Of a stretch of DNA of 50,229 nt, positions 1 to 9,498 are shown piece after piece. Position numbers and translations under genes: made by a program. The stretch lies in contig NZ_KE387027.1 of the NCBI RefSeq assembly GCF_000430045.1, forward strand, positions 279,766 to 329,994, given 5' to 3'. A model generated the notes under the pieces. The model worked only from the letters and a program-made list of their open reading frames with translations. It did no database searches and was not told the origin of the DNA. The DNA comes from Calidithermus chliarophilus DSM 9957. Lineage in GTDB: Bacteria; Deinococcota; Deinococci; Deinococcales; Thermaceae. Each line of letters opens with the position of its first letter. The first letter of the stretch is position 1.

Positions 1-164
1 AGGGGTGCGGGGCTGTGGGCCGGCGGGGCGGGCGGGGCGCTCAGGTTGAAGTAGGCGATCAGCCCGCCCAGGGCCGCCACCAGGAAGACCAGCCAGCCGG
101 TGCGGCCGGAGGGGCGGGCCCGGGTGGCTCTGCGGGCGGGGCGGGGCGCGGGCTTGCGGGGCAT
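1..164 (-). CDS. N-terminus of an unknown membrane-anchored protein (cut by window edge)
   Basis: Reading leftwards from an ATG at 164, the frame stays open to the window edge. The visible 54 residues have a very basic Arg/Pro/Ala-rich cytoplasmic start (about residues 1-22), one hydrophobic segment (about residues 24-40, WLVFLVAALGGLIAYF) and then a Pro/Ala-rich linker. This is the topology of a type II membrane-anchored exported protein whose catalytic or binding domain lies outside the window. It is divergent from the carboxyltransferase gene, with 85 bases between the starts. Many cell-wall hydrolases begin this way, but nothing visible identifies the family. Confidence 0.55.
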   Translation of the reverse strand, partial: MPRKPAPRPARRATRARPSGRTGWLVFLVAALGGLIAYFNLSAPPAPPAHSPAP

Positions 165-234
165 CGGACCCATTGAACACCAAAAGCGTCCCGGTTGCAT
201 CCGGGCGGGGACAAAGCGCCGAGGCGGCTTTGGG

Positions 235-240
235 TATGAT
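235..240 (+). promoter_or_regulatory. Putative -10 box of the carboxyltransferase gene
   Basis: TATGAT lies 9 bases before the ATG at 250, with no Shine-Dalgarno sequence between. This fits near-leaderless transcription. No convincing -35 box is seen. Confidence 0.4.
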
Positions 241-249
241 GCCCTCACT

Positions 250-1815
<1,566 letters not shown>

Positions 1816-2041
1816 GGGTTCTCCTCGTCCGCGCCCCAGCCCATCCCGGAGAACGCTGCGGGAGGGAATTCTGGGCCTACAAAATCGTTGCTCCAGCCAG
1901 CTCGAGGGTCACCTTTCCGCCGGATGACCCCCGGTTTTCCTCATGAGCAGGGGCACTAGGCTCCCTTAACTCAGCGGGGCCTCAGCTACGGCTCTGATTG
2001 GCCTCAAGCCCTGTAAACATGCTATGGCCCAGAGGTAAGCG
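1816..2041. other. Intergenic stretch without recognisable gene
   Basis: Between the carboxyltransferase stop and a possible small reading frame at 2042. I see no strong hairpin with a T-run, no tRNA and no repeat copy here. Base composition is less GC-rich than the flanking genes. Confidence 0.4.
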
Positions 2042-2149
2042 ATGGAGACCTGGAGCGACAACCGCTGGATCGTTGTGGGACGCCGACTGACCCTGGGTTT
2101 GGGAACCGCCTTCATCGTCGCGAGCGTATTCATTGCCTCGATGGGCTGA
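2042..2149 (+). CDS. Possible 35-residue single-pass membrane peptide
   Basis: ATG at 2042 is preceded by AGAGG with a 6-base spacing, a reasonable ribosome site. The 35-residue product starts METWSDNRWIVVGRRL and continues as a hydrophobic segment of about 17 residues (LGLGTAFIVASVFIASM), then stops. A short charged start plus one membrane helix is typical of bacterial small membrane proteins. No family is recognised. It lies in a gap upstream of the uracil-DNA glycosylase gene and could also be chance; conservation in relatives would decide. Confidence 0.35.
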   Translation: METWSDNRWIVVGRRLTLGLGTAFIVASVFIASMG

Positions 2150-2189
2150 GGCTTGCCTAAAAACCGACTTGGTCGCAGGCTGGGAAGGC

Positions 2190-2867
2190 ATGAGCCTGGA
2201 CCGCTTGCACGATGAACTGATCACGTGCCGCCGCTGCCCGCGCCTGGTGGAATGGCGCGAACGGGTAGGGCGGGAGAAGCGTGCGGCCTATCGCGAGTGG
2301 GAGTACTGGGCGCGGCCGGTGCCGGGGTTCGGGGACCCGCAGGCCCGCCTGCTCGTTTTCGGACTAGCTCCCGGAGCGCACGGCTCGAACCGCACCGGGC
2401 GGCCCTTCACCGGCGACGCCTCGGGCGACTTCCTCTACCCCGCGCTCTACCGGGCCGGCCTCGCCAACCAGCCCCTCTCCCGCCACCGGGGGGACGGCCT
2501 CGAACTGCACGGCGTCTACATCACCGCCTCGGTGCGCTGCGCCCCGCCCGACAACAAGCCCCTCCCCGAGGAGAGCCGCAACTGCTCGAGCTGGACCGAC
2601 CTCGAGCTCCCCCTCCTCCCGCAAGTGCGGGTCTACCTCGCCCTCGGCAAGATCGCCCACGACGCGCTGCTGGCCTACCACGGCCTGCGCAAGGCCGCCT
2701 ACCCCTTCGCCCACGGCAGCGAGCACGACCTCGGCGGCCGAGTACTCCTCAGCAGCTACCACGTCTCGCGCCAGAACACCAACACCGGCAAGCTCACCGC
2801 ACCCATGTTCGACGCGGTGCTCGAGCGCGCCAAGGCACTGGCCGGGCTCAGCGGCAAGAAGGGATGA
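2190..2867 (+). CDS. Family 5 uracil-DNA glycosylase (UDGb)
   Basis: The 225-residue product closely matches the family-5 uracil-DNA glycosylase pattern described from Thermus and Pyrobaculum. It has an N-terminal CRRCP pair with downstream cysteines for a 4Fe-4S cluster and the motif I region GLAPGAHGSNRTGRPFTGD. This lacks the catalytic Asp/Asn of families 1-2, as is normal for family 5. It also has VRCAPPDNKP and the C-terminal motif SSYHVSRQNT. It removes uracil, and in this family also hypoxanthine and other deaminated bases, from hot GC-rich DNA. The ATG at 2190 is chosen because homologues start at this point; its ribosome site is poor (GGGAAGG directly adjacent). Confidence 0.93.
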   Translation: MSLDRLHDELITCRRCPRLVEWRERVGREKRAAYREWEYWARPVPGFGDPQARLLVFGLAPGAHGSNRTGRPFTGDASGDFLYPALYRAGLANQPLSRHRGDGLELHGVYITASVRCAPPDNKPLPEESRNCSSWTDLELPLLPQVRVYLALGKIAHDALLAYHGLRKAAYPFAHGSEHDLGGRVLLSSYHVSRQNTNTGKLTAPMFDAVLERAKALAGLSGKKG

Positions 2868-3125
2868 GCCGTCAGCGGTCAGCTATCAGCCGTCAGCAGG
2901 AGGCTTGTGACTCGTGGTTCACCCCACCCCGTCCCTCCCCGCTGGCGGGGAGGGGGTATCCCCCCCCAGCCCCCCTTGCTAAGGGGGGTGACAAGGCGCC
3001 CCGCGTCTTGCGTTTGGCGTCTTGCGTTTGGCGTTTGGCGTACGACGTACGACCCGCACCCGGCGTTTAGCTATCAGCTATCGGCTATCGGCTATCGGCT
3101 ATCGGCGTTCGGCTACAAGCTATCA
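2868..3125 (+). repeat. Composite heptad-repeat element, copy 1 (full)
   Basis: Starts immediately after the glycosylase stop. Modules in order: A, GCCGTCA/GCTATCA heptads; B, GGCTTGT/GACTCGT heptads; C, two hairpins (2933-2954, CCCTCCCCGC paired with GCGGGGAGGG; 2970-2988, CCCCCCTT paired with AAGGGGGG); D, GCGTCTT/GCGTTTG heptads running into GTACGAC repeats; E, five or more GCTATCG/GCTATCA heptads. The same order recurs at 4153, 15289, 40737 and 43452. It lies between convergent genes, so the hairpins could also stop transcription. Confidence 0.85.
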
Positions 3126-3130
3126 CCCCA

Positions 3131-4126
3131 TCACGGCGCCCGCACCAGCCACGCCGCAGGGTCGGTGGGAACCCCATGGACTCGCACCTCGAAGTGCAGG
3201 TGGGGGCCGGTGGAGAGCCCGGTCGAGCCCACGTAGCCGATGAGGTCGCCGGCCTCGACCCGTTGCCCGGGCTTGACGGCGATCCTCGAGAGGTGCCAGT
3301 AGCCGCTGCACACGCCCAGCCCGTGCTGGAGCACGACGGCGTTGCCGCGCACGAACAGGGCTTCGGCCAGGGCCACCACGCCGGGGGCCGGGGCGAAGAC
3401 GGGGGTGCCGGTGGGGGCGCCGTAGTCGAGCCCCTCGTGGTAGCTGCGGTAGGGGCCGCCGTTGTAGCTGCGGCGGATGCCGAAGATGGTGGTGATGCGG
3501 TTGGAGTCGACGGGTTTTTTCCAGGTGCTCTGCCAGAGCTGTTCGGCCGGGCCGCTCTTGCACAGGTCGGTCAGGCGGGCGAGCTCGGCGGCGATCTTGT
3601 CGGGCTGCAGCAGCGCGGCGGTGTCGGGGGAGAGGGTGAGGGCCTGGCGGCCCTTCTCCACCGCGCGCACCGGCAGCCGGGCCGAGTAGCTCGAGCCCGC
3701 CGCGTCGAAGGCGATGGTGTAGGTGCCCTCCGGGTGGAGCCGCGGGACGGCGATCAGCAAGCTCTCGCCCCGCACCGCGTAGCGCTGGTTGAGGAAGCGC
3801 ACCGTCACCCCCGCTCCGCTTCGCACCCGCAGCCGGAAGGTCTGGCCCTGGCTGACCTCGCGGGGCAGCTCGAGCGTCCCGAAGGGCGCGCTGAGCCGCT
3901 GGACCGCAGGGGCCGGGGGCTGCCCCTCGACCTTGAGCACCTGCCCCACCACGATCTTGGTCGGGTCCTCGAGCCCGTTGAGCACCTGCAAGGCCTCCAC
4001 GGTGGTGCCGAAGCGCTTGGCGATGGAGTACAGCGTGTCGCCAGGCTGCACGGTATAGGTGCTCTGGGCCAGAACCAGCCCGAGCGCGAGTGTGAGAGCC
4101 ATCCAGGAGCGCTTCATCGGGTCCAT
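3131..4126 (-). CDS. Secreted LysM-domain M23 metallopeptidase
   Basis: A 331-residue protein with a signal peptide (MKRSWMALTLALGLVLAQS), a LysM peptidoglycan-binding module (about residues 23-67, TYTVQPGDTLYSIAKRFGTT), a linker or middle domain, and a C-terminal M23 (LytM/peptidase M23) domain. The zinc-site residues are visible: HEGLDYG (H and D) and HLHFEV (HxH). Predicted to cut peptide cross-links in the cell wall or to act in envelope biogenesis outside the cytoplasm. Two in-frame ATGs (4126 and 4117) are possible; the second gives a more standard signal peptide. Neither has a clear ribosome site. Confidence 0.9.
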   Translation of the reverse strand: MDPMKRSWMALTLALGLVLAQSTYTVQPGDTLYSIAKRFGTTVEALQVLNGLEDPTKIVVGQVLKVEGQPPAPAVQRLSAPFGTLELPREVSQGQTFRLRVRSGAGVTVRFLNQRYAVRGESLLIAVPRLHPEGTYTIAFDAAGSSYSARLPVRAVEKGRQALTLSPDTAALLQPDKIAAELARLTDLCKSGPAEQLWQSTWKKPVDSNRITTIFGIRRSYNGGPYRSYHEGLDYGAPTGTPVFAPAPGVVALAEALFVRGNAVVLQHGLGVCSGYWHLSRIAVKPGQRVEAGDLIGYVGSTGLSTGPHLHFEVRVHGVPTDPAAWLVRAP

Positions 4127-4152
4127 GCTATCGAAATCGCATGCCGGCTACT

Positions 4153-4390
4153 AGCGGTAAGGGATGAGTTTTAAGCGGTCAGCTATCAGCCGTCAGCGAA
4201 AGGCTCGTGGCGTGTAGTTCGTGGTTTACCCCACCCCGTTCCTCCCCGCGCGCGGGGAGGGTTTATCCCCCCAGCCCCCCTTGCTAAGGGGGGTCAACAA
4301 AGGGCGTCTCGCGTTTTGCGTTCGGCGTTCGACGTTCGGCGTATTGCGTACGCCGTACGCCCCGCGCCCCGCGTCCGGCTCCCGACCACC
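4153..4390 (+). repeat. Composite heptad-repeat element, copy 2 (full, E module degenerate)
   Basis: Fills most of the 326-base gap between the divergently transcribed M23 peptidase and aroQ. Order: GCGGTAA and GCTATCA/GCCGTCA heptads; GGCTCGT/GGCGTGT/AGTTCGT heptads; hairpin CCTCCCCGC paired with GCGGGGAGG; hairpin CCCCCCTTGCTAAGGGGGG; GCGTTTT/GCGTTCG heptads; GTACGCC repeats. The GCTATCG array seen at the end of other copies is lost. Because it lies between two 5' ends it cannot simply be a terminator. Confidence 0.83.
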
Positions 4391-4452
4391 GACCCCACCC
4401 CTGGCACCCCGCCCTTCCCGCCCGTTAGATTGGGGCCAAAGGGGAGATCCTT

Positions 4453-4887
4453 ATGATCCTGGTGTTGAACGGGCCGAACCTCAACATGCTGGGCACCCGC
4501 GAGCCCGAGGTGTACGGGCGCATGACGCTGGAGGAGCTCGAGGAGCTGTGCCAGAGCTGGGGGGCTGAGCTGGGGCTGGAGGTGGTGTGCCGCCAGTCGA
4601 ACTTCGAGGGGCAGATCATCGAGTGGATCCAGCAGGCCCAGGGCGAGGGCTACGAGGCCATCGTGCTCAACCCGGGGGCGCTCACCCACTACTCCATCGC
4701 CGTGCTCGACGCCATCCGCGCCCAGAGCCTGCCGGTGGTGGAGGTGCACCTCTCCAACATCCACGCCCGCGAGGAGTACCGCCGCCACTCGGTCACGGCC
4801 AGCGCGGCCAAGGGGCTGGTGAGCGGCTTCGGGGCGCTTTCCTACAAGATGGCCCTGGCCTACCTGGCGGACGCCCTCGAGCCTTAA
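4453..4887 (+). CDS. aroQ: Type II 3-dehydroquinate dehydratase
   Basis: A 144-residue protein with full-length type II dehydroquinase features: the N-terminal LVLNGPNLNMLGTREPEVYG with the catalytic loop Arg and Tyr, NPGALTHYSIAVLDAI, and VEVHLSNIHAREEYR with the catalytic His. It catalyses dehydration of 3-dehydroquinate to 3-dehydroshikimate, the third step of the shikimate pathway, in the cytoplasm as a dodecamer. Ribosome site GGGGAG lies 7 bases before the ATG. No other aro genes are adjacent. Confidence 0.96.
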   Translation: MILVLNGPNLNMLGTREPEVYGRMTLEELEELCQSWGAELGLEVVCRQSNFEGQIIEWIQQAQGEGYEAIVLNPGALTHYSIAVLDAIRAQSLPVVEVHLSNIHAREEYRRHSVTASAAKGLVSGFGALSYKMALAYLADALEP

Positions 4888-4939
4888 GCCTCGTTTCAGG
4901 CACCGGCCTTAGCCTCGTTGACAGACGAGGAGGGGAAGT

Positions 4940-6148
4940 ATGCCTGTTCGATTCGGTTATCGCGAGGCGGCGCACCTGCTGCGCCGGGCTGCGGCCCGGG
5001 GGCGCAAGGAGGAGGCGCAGAAGCTGGTGGAGATGGGGCTCGAGGCCGCCGTGGACTCGCTGCTGCGCGACCCGGCGCCGGCCCCGGCCTACACCACCGC
5101 CTTCACCCGCAGCGAGCGCGGGCCGCAGCTCCAGGAGATCACCCGGCTGTGGCTCTCGCACTGGCTCACCACCCCCACCCCGGCCGCCGAGCGGCTGGCG
5201 CTGTTCTGGCAGGGTCACCTCACCTCCGAGTACCGCGAGACCCGGGCGGCGCAGGGCATCGACTTCTACAACCAGCTCGGCACCTTCCGCGCGCTGGGGT
5301 ACGGCCCCTACGGCCAGTTGCTCCGGGCCGTCGCCAAAGACCCGGTGATGCTGCTCTACCTCAACAACGCCGAAAGCCGCAAGGAGCACCCCAACGAGAA
5401 CTGGGCCCGCGAGCTGATGGAGCTCTACACCACCGGCCCCGGGCACTACAGCGAGCAGGACATCCAGGAGGCCGCCCGGGCCTTCACCGGCTGGACCGTG
5501 CGGCTGAAGGGCAACCAGCGGCCCCGCGAGGCGCCCGCCAGCGTGCCCTACGAGTTCGTCTTCCGCGCGCAGTGGCACGACCCCGGCCCCAAGACCTTCA
5601 TGGGCCGCACGGTCCAGAGCGGCGACGAGGTGCTGGACGTCCTCATCGCCCACCCCGAGACCTACCGCTTCGTGGGGCGCAAGCTGCTGGCCTTCTACCT
5701 CACCCCCGAGCCCCCGCAGGCGCTGGTGGAGGAGGGGGCCAAGGTCTTCCGCGACGGCGGGGCCCGCGGGCTGCTGCGCTGGCTCTTCACCCGCGAGGAG
5801 TTCTACGCCCCGCAGCACCGCAACGCCATCGTCAAGAGCCCCGTCGAGTACGTGGTGGGCCTGCTCTACGCCGCCCGCCAGACCGACCCCGTTTTGGGCA
5901 AGAACGACGAGAAGGCCATGGGCCGCACCCTCACCACCTTCGCCGCCATGGGCCAAGTCCCCTTCGACCCGCCCAACGTCAAGGGCTGGGACGGGGGCAT
6001 GAGCTGGCTGGCCGAGTCGCCCTTCCTGGCCCGGCTCAACCTGATCGGGGCGCTGGCCGGCAAGGAGAAGGGCATCGACCTCGAGGTCTTCATGGACGGC
6101 GCCAGCGGGCCGCTCTCGCTGGTCAAGCCCGAGGCCCAGTTGCTCTAG
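4940..6148 (+). CDS. DUF1800 family protein
   Basis: A 402-residue protein of the DUF1800 family (PF08811). It starts FGYREAAHLLRRAA and contains the family hallmarks WLSHWLTTP..AERLALFWQGHLTSE, NAESRKEHPNENWARELMELYTTGPGHYSEQDI, AARAFTGW, and PPNVKGWDGGMSWL. Its biochemical role is unknown. The gene is followed by a DUF1501 gene 14 bases later, the usual pairing in bacteria, so the two very likely act together. The start is an ATG with GAGGAGGGG just upstream. No signal peptide is evident, although the partner is exported. Confidence 0.9.
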   Translation: MPVRFGYREAAHLLRRAAARGRKEEAQKLVEMGLEAAVDSLLRDPAPAPAYTTAFTRSERGPQLQEITRLWLSHWLTTPTPAAERLALFWQGHLTSEYRETRAAQGIDFYNQLGTFRALGYGPYGQLLRAVAKDPVMLLYLNNAESRKEHPNENWARELMELYTTGPGHYSEQDIQEAARAFTGWTVRLKGNQRPREAPASVPYEFVFRAQWHDPGPKTFMGRTVQSGDEVLDVLIAHPETYRFVGRKLLAFYLTPEPPQALVEEGAKVFRDGGARGLLRWLFTREEFYAPQHRNAIVKSPVEYVVGLLYAARQTDPVLGKNDEKAMGRTLTTFAAMGQVPFDPPNVKGWDGGMSWLAESPFLARLNLIGALAGKEKGIDLEVFMDGASGPLSLVKPEAQLL

Positions 6149-6162
6149 AGCGGAGGACGCGC

Positions 6163-7335
6163 ATGGACCGACGTGACTTCATCAAGAAATCGCTGCTGAC
6201 GCTGGCGCTGGGGCAGGGGGCCCCCTCCCTGCTCTCGCGCAGCGCCCTGGCGGCCCAGTCGAAGGACAAGATCCTGGTGGTGGTCAACCTCTTCGGCGGC
6301 AACGACCAGCTCAACACCCTGGTGCCCTACCGCAACGAGCTCTACTACCGCAAGCGGCCCAACATCGCCGTCAAGCGCGAGGAGGTGCTCGACCTTGGGG
6401 CGCGCGGCGAGCGGCTGGGCCTGCACCCCCAACTGCGCCCGCTGATGAGCCTGTGGGACGGCGGCGAGCTCGCCCTGCTGCCGCAGGTGGGCTACCCCAA
6501 CCCCAACCGCAGCCACTTCATCGCCACCTCCATCTGGCACACCGCCGACCCCACCCGCAAGGAGGAGCACGGCTGGCTGGGCCGCTGGGGCGACCTGCAG
6601 GACGACCCCTTCTGCGACACCTTCCTGGGCGGGGCCTCGCCCCAGGCGTTGCAGGGCGATAAGCGCACGGCTCCGGCCATCTCGAGCATCGAGACCTTCA
6701 GCATCCGGCTGCCCAAGGCCTACGAGGAGGAGTTCGACCGCGAGCTCAAGCAGGCCCGCAGCGGCACCGTCGAGGAGGTGCGCCGGGCCATGCTGAGCCT
6801 GCGCGGGGCGCTCGACAAGATCGGGAAGCTGCGCGAGGTGAAGAACAAGGTGCAGTACCCCGACAACAGCTTCGGCAAGAGCATGGCCGACGTGGCCCGC
6901 ATGATCGCGGGCGGGCTGGGCTCGTCGGTCTACTACACCACCCTGGGCGGCTGGGACACCCACGCGGGGCAGCCGCCCCGGCAGGCCGAGCTGCTGGGCT
7001 ACTTAGCCCAAACCCTGGCCGCCTTCCGGCAGGACATGCGGGCCATCGGCCGCGACAAGGACGTGCTGGTGATGGTCTTCAGCGAGTTCGGCCGCCGGGT
7101 GGAGGAGAACGCCTCCTTCGGCACGGACCACGGCAAGGGCGGGCTGATGCTGGTGCTGGGTGGCGGGGTCAAGGGCGGCCTCTACGGCGGCGAGCCCGAC
7201 CTCGAGGACCTCGACGACGGCGACCTCAAGTACCGCACCGACTTCCGCAACGTCTACGCCTCGGCCCTGAGCTGGATTCAGGCCGACGCCCGCACCGTGT
7301 TGATGGGGGACTTCAAGCCGTTGCCCTTGTTCTGA
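6163..7335 (+). CDS. DUF1501 family Tat-exported protein
   Basis: A 390-residue protein of the DUF1501 family (PF07394, alkaline-phosphatase-like fold). It begins with a twin-arginine signal (MDRRDFIKKSLLTLALGQGA, signal region ending near SALAAQS). It shows family motifs VVVNLFGGNDQLNTLVPY, NRSHFIATSIWHTADP, GGWDTHAGQ, and VMVFSEFGRRVEENASFGTDHGKGG. It is predicted to be folded in the cytoplasm, probably with a metal cofactor, and exported. Function is unknown. It is the second gene of a two-gene operon with the DUF1800 protein and is followed by a strong hairpin terminator. Confidence 0.9.
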   Translation: MDRRDFIKKSLLTLALGQGAPSLLSRSALAAQSKDKILVVVNLFGGNDQLNTLVPYRNELYYRKRPNIAVKREEVLDLGARGERLGLHPQLRPLMSLWDGGELALLPQVGYPNPNRSHFIATSIWHTADPTRKEEHGWLGRWGDLQDDPFCDTFLGGASPQALQGDKRTAPAISSIETFSIRLPKAYEEEFDRELKQARSGTVEEVRRAMLSLRGALDKIGKLREVKNKVQYPDNSFGKSMADVARMIAGGLGSSVYYTTLGGWDTHAGQPPRQAELLGYLAQTLAAFRQDMRAIGRDKDVLVMVFSEFGRRVEENASFGTDHGKGGLMLVLGGGVKGGLYGGEPDLEDLDDGDLKYRTDFRNVYASALSWIQADARTVLMGDFKPLPLF

Positions 7336-7363
7336 CCCCGCTTAACTCTAGCGGTAGACTTAT

Positions 7364-7388
7364 GACACCCCCAACAGGGGGTGTCGGT
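7364..7388 (+). terminator. Rho-independent terminator after the DUF1501 gene
   Basis: A perfect 9-bp stem (GACACCCCC, 7364-7372; GGGGGTGTC, 7377-7385) with loop AACA, followed by GGTCTTT, 28 bases after the stop codon. Confidence 0.75.
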
Positions 7389-7657
7389 CTTTACGGCGCA
7401 ACCGAGCATTCTATTACATGCTCTCATGCAAAATTTACCGCGCTTTAGCCGCATAAATAGCGGATTTGTAAGAGGTTGCCTCACGGCGATGGATTATTTC
7501 CAGGTAAAACGTTAGCTTAATGTTACGGCGAAACGCCATCTTTTCCCCCGAAAACCCGCCAATTTTTGGCTATTAATGTCGTCCTTGACGATAATTTCAC
7601 GGCCAGACACATTTGCCTATGCTTCCGTGCGGGAAGTGGTGTAGGGTCGTAGGTGAG
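7389..7657 (+). promoter_or_regulatory. AT-rich leader/promoter region of the pilin-competence operon
   Basis: About 270 bases without a gene and with base composition near 45% GC by eye, against nearly 70% around it. A TTGACG at 7585-7590 with CACATT 17 bases downstream is a weak candidate promoter, putting transcription start about 40 bases before the first pilin gene. No hairpin with a T-run and no repeat copy are visible. The composition suggests a long regulatory leader or an acquired segment. Confidence 0.4.
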
Positions 7658-8134
7658 ATGAGTAAGTCTCACCATGGCTTCACCCTTATCGAGGCGCTGA
7701 TCATCGTAGGCGTCCTGGGGATCTTGCTGGCGATGGCTACGCTGGTGCTGCGCCCCGACCGGACGGCAGTGAACCAGGCGGCTCGAGGGCTGTCGGCCAA
7801 CGTGACCCGGGCGCGGCTCGAGGCCATCAAGTCCAACACCTACGCCGGATTGAGCGTCAATACCTCGCAGAAATCCTATACGGTCTGGGTGGACACCGAT
7901 GGCAACGGGCTCTTCACCTCGGGCACCGACCGGGTGGTCCAGCAGGTGACGCTGGGCCAGGGCGAGCTGGCCCGGGTCACCCTGGGCACGGGCACGACCC
8001 TGACAGGGATCGTGTTCGACTCGAGGGGCATCCCGCAGAACCAAGGAGGAGGGAACGTGGTGTTCACCGACCTCGGGAACAGCTATTCCAAGACCGTGAT
8101 CGTCAATGCTCAGGGGAGGGCGAGGGTCCAATGA
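7658..8134 (+). CDS. pilA1: Minor type IV pilin-like protein, PilA1 type (GspH-like)
   Basis: A 158-residue prepilin. The short basic leader MSKSHHG is followed by the type III signal FTLIEALIIVGVLGILLAMATLVL with the conserved Glu at +5, so cleavage and N-methylation by prepilin peptidase are expected after Gly7. The rest resembles a GspH/FimT minor pilin head. By order (three pilin-like genes then a ComZ-like gene) it corresponds to pilA1 of the Thermus thermophilus natural-transformation cluster. The ATG at 7658 is chosen because it gives the short leader and has AGGTGAG upstream. The stop overlaps the next start by four bases. Confidence 0.8.
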   Translation: MSKSHHGFTLIEALIIVGVLGILLAMATLVLRPDRTAVNQAARGLSANVTRARLEAIKSNTYAGLSVNTSQKSYTVWVDTDGNGLFTSGTDRVVQQVTLGQGELARVTLGTGTTLTGIVFDSRGIPQNQGGGNVVFTDLGNSYSKTVIVNAQGRARVQ

Positions 8135-8784
8135 GAAAGCGCAGTGGCGTGACGGTTATCGAGCTGATGATCGCGCTGGCGATCATCGGCGTGGCCTTCG
8201 GGGCTTTGCTGATGACCCAGGTCAGCAATTTGCGGGCCAGCCAGAACGCGCGCTTGGCGAGCGACGTCAAGGCAGCGGCCAACCGGGTGCTCGAGCAGAA
8301 GATGGCCGAGGTGCTGGCGGTACAGATCGACGACACCAAGGCCACGCCCGCGGGCACCACCGACCAGATCACCAACGACAACTACGTCGACGCCAAGAAC
8401 CCCGACGTGCTGATCTTCGAGAAGACCGGGGTCTGGCAGAGCTTCTGGTTCACCGACTACTACTGGAGCTGCCCGAGCGTGGTGAGCTCCCTCCCGTCTA
8501 CGGTCCGCCCGTACACGACCAGCGGGAAGCTGCGAACCGTGGACTGCTCGGGCAGCCAGACCGACGGGCCCATCGTGACCGAGTGGCGCGTCACGGGCGA
8601 CACCGGAGTCCTGGGCGAGGGGATCCTCGACGTCGTGGTGACGGCCCGGCACGAGAAGGGCATGACGGTGACGGTGGGGAACCGGGTGAGCTGCTACGAC
8701 GTTTACCCCTCCCCCTCGAAGTCGGCGCCCACGCCCTGCCCCGCCCCTTACGACCCGGTGGCGGGCACCGGGGGAGGGAGGTAG
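8131..8784 (+). CDS. pilA2: Minor type IV pilin-like protein, PilA2 type
   Basis: A 217-residue prepilin with leader MRKRSG and signal VTVIELMIALAIIGVAFGALLM (Glu at +5). It corresponds by order to PilA2 in Thermus. The globular part has scattered cysteines (SCPS, VDCSGS, SCYD, PCPAP) that could form disulfides outside the cell. Translationally coupled to the preceding gene through an ATGA overlap. Predicted to belong to the pilus-tip or pseudopilus complex that takes up DNA. Confidence 0.78.
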   Translation: MRKRSGVTVIELMIALAIIGVAFGALLMTQVSNLRASQNARLASDVKAAANRVLEQKMAEVLAVQIDDTKATPAGTTDQITNDNYVDAKNPDVLIFEKTGVWQSFWFTDYYWSCPSVVSSLPSTVRPYTTSGKLRTVDCSGSQTDGPIVTEWRVTGDTGVLGEGILDVVVTARHEKGMTVTVGNRVSCYDVYPSPSKSAPTPCPAPYDPVAGTGGGR

Positions 8785-8790
8785 GACCTC

Positions 8791-9483
8791 ATGCGCAGGC
8801 ACGCGTTTACCCTCATCGAAATGCTGGTCGCGATGGCCATCCTCGGCGTCGTGATGGGCGTGGTGTCCCAATACCTCGTGCGCCAGAACGAGCTCACCCG
8901 CCAGGCACAGGCCAAGAGCGAGGTGCAGGACAAGGTGCGCACGATCATGCAGCTCATCACTCAGGACCTGCAGCTCGCCGGGGCCAGCCAGTACGTCAGC
9001 GGCAACGGCGCTACCAGCAACCTGCTGTCGTGCCCGGGGACCGGGTGCCTGAGCGGGAGCTCGTCCGACGTCAAGGACTCCCTCGACCTCTCCTACGTCA
9101 CCTCGCTGCGCACGGCCAGCGAGGCCTGCCGCCGGGTGAGCTACACCTTTTCCGGGAGCACCCTTCAGCGCGTGGAAACCACCTGCGGTTCCCCCCTGCC
9201 CACGCCCGTCGAGCTCGCGAGCAACATCCTCGCCGTGGACGTCCAGTACGTCTGCAGCAACGGCAACAAGCTGAACAATTACCCCGACACCACCAACTGC
9301 GACCCCAAATATGCCTATCCGCGCTCGGCGCGGGTGTCCGTGGTGGGGCGCTCGGACGCCCCTTACCCCAGCACCTCGTCCAGCACCTACAGGACCCTGA
9401 CGGGTGAGGTCACCTGCCCCAGCGGCTTCGTCTGCTACGCCATGGAGCAAGAGGTCCTGTTGCCCAACTTCAAGAACCAATAA
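8791..9483 (+). CDS. pilA3: Minor type IV pilin-like protein, PilA3 type (PilW-like)
   Basis: A 230-residue prepilin with leader MRRHA and signal FTLIEMLVAMAILGVVMGVV. The residue before the cleavage site is Ala rather than the usual Gly, which prepilin peptidases tolerate. The helix DKVRTIMQLITQDLQLAGASQY is typical of PilW-type minor pilins. Six bases separate it from the preceding gene and the ribosome site GGGAGG lies upstream. By position it is PilA3 of the Thermus competence cluster. Confidence 0.78.
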   Translation: MRRHAFTLIEMLVAMAILGVVMGVVSQYLVRQNELTRQAQAKSEVQDKVRTIMQLITQDLQLAGASQYVSGNGATSNLLSCPGTGCLSGSSSDVKDSLDLSYVTSLRTASEACRRVSYTFSGSTLQRVETTCGSPLPTPVELASNILAVDVQYVCSNGNKLNNYPDTTNCDPKYAYPRSARVSVVGRSDAPYPSTSSSTYRTLTGEVTCPSGFVCYAMEQEVLLPNFKNQ

Positions 9484-9498
9484 GCCGAAGGAGAAGCC

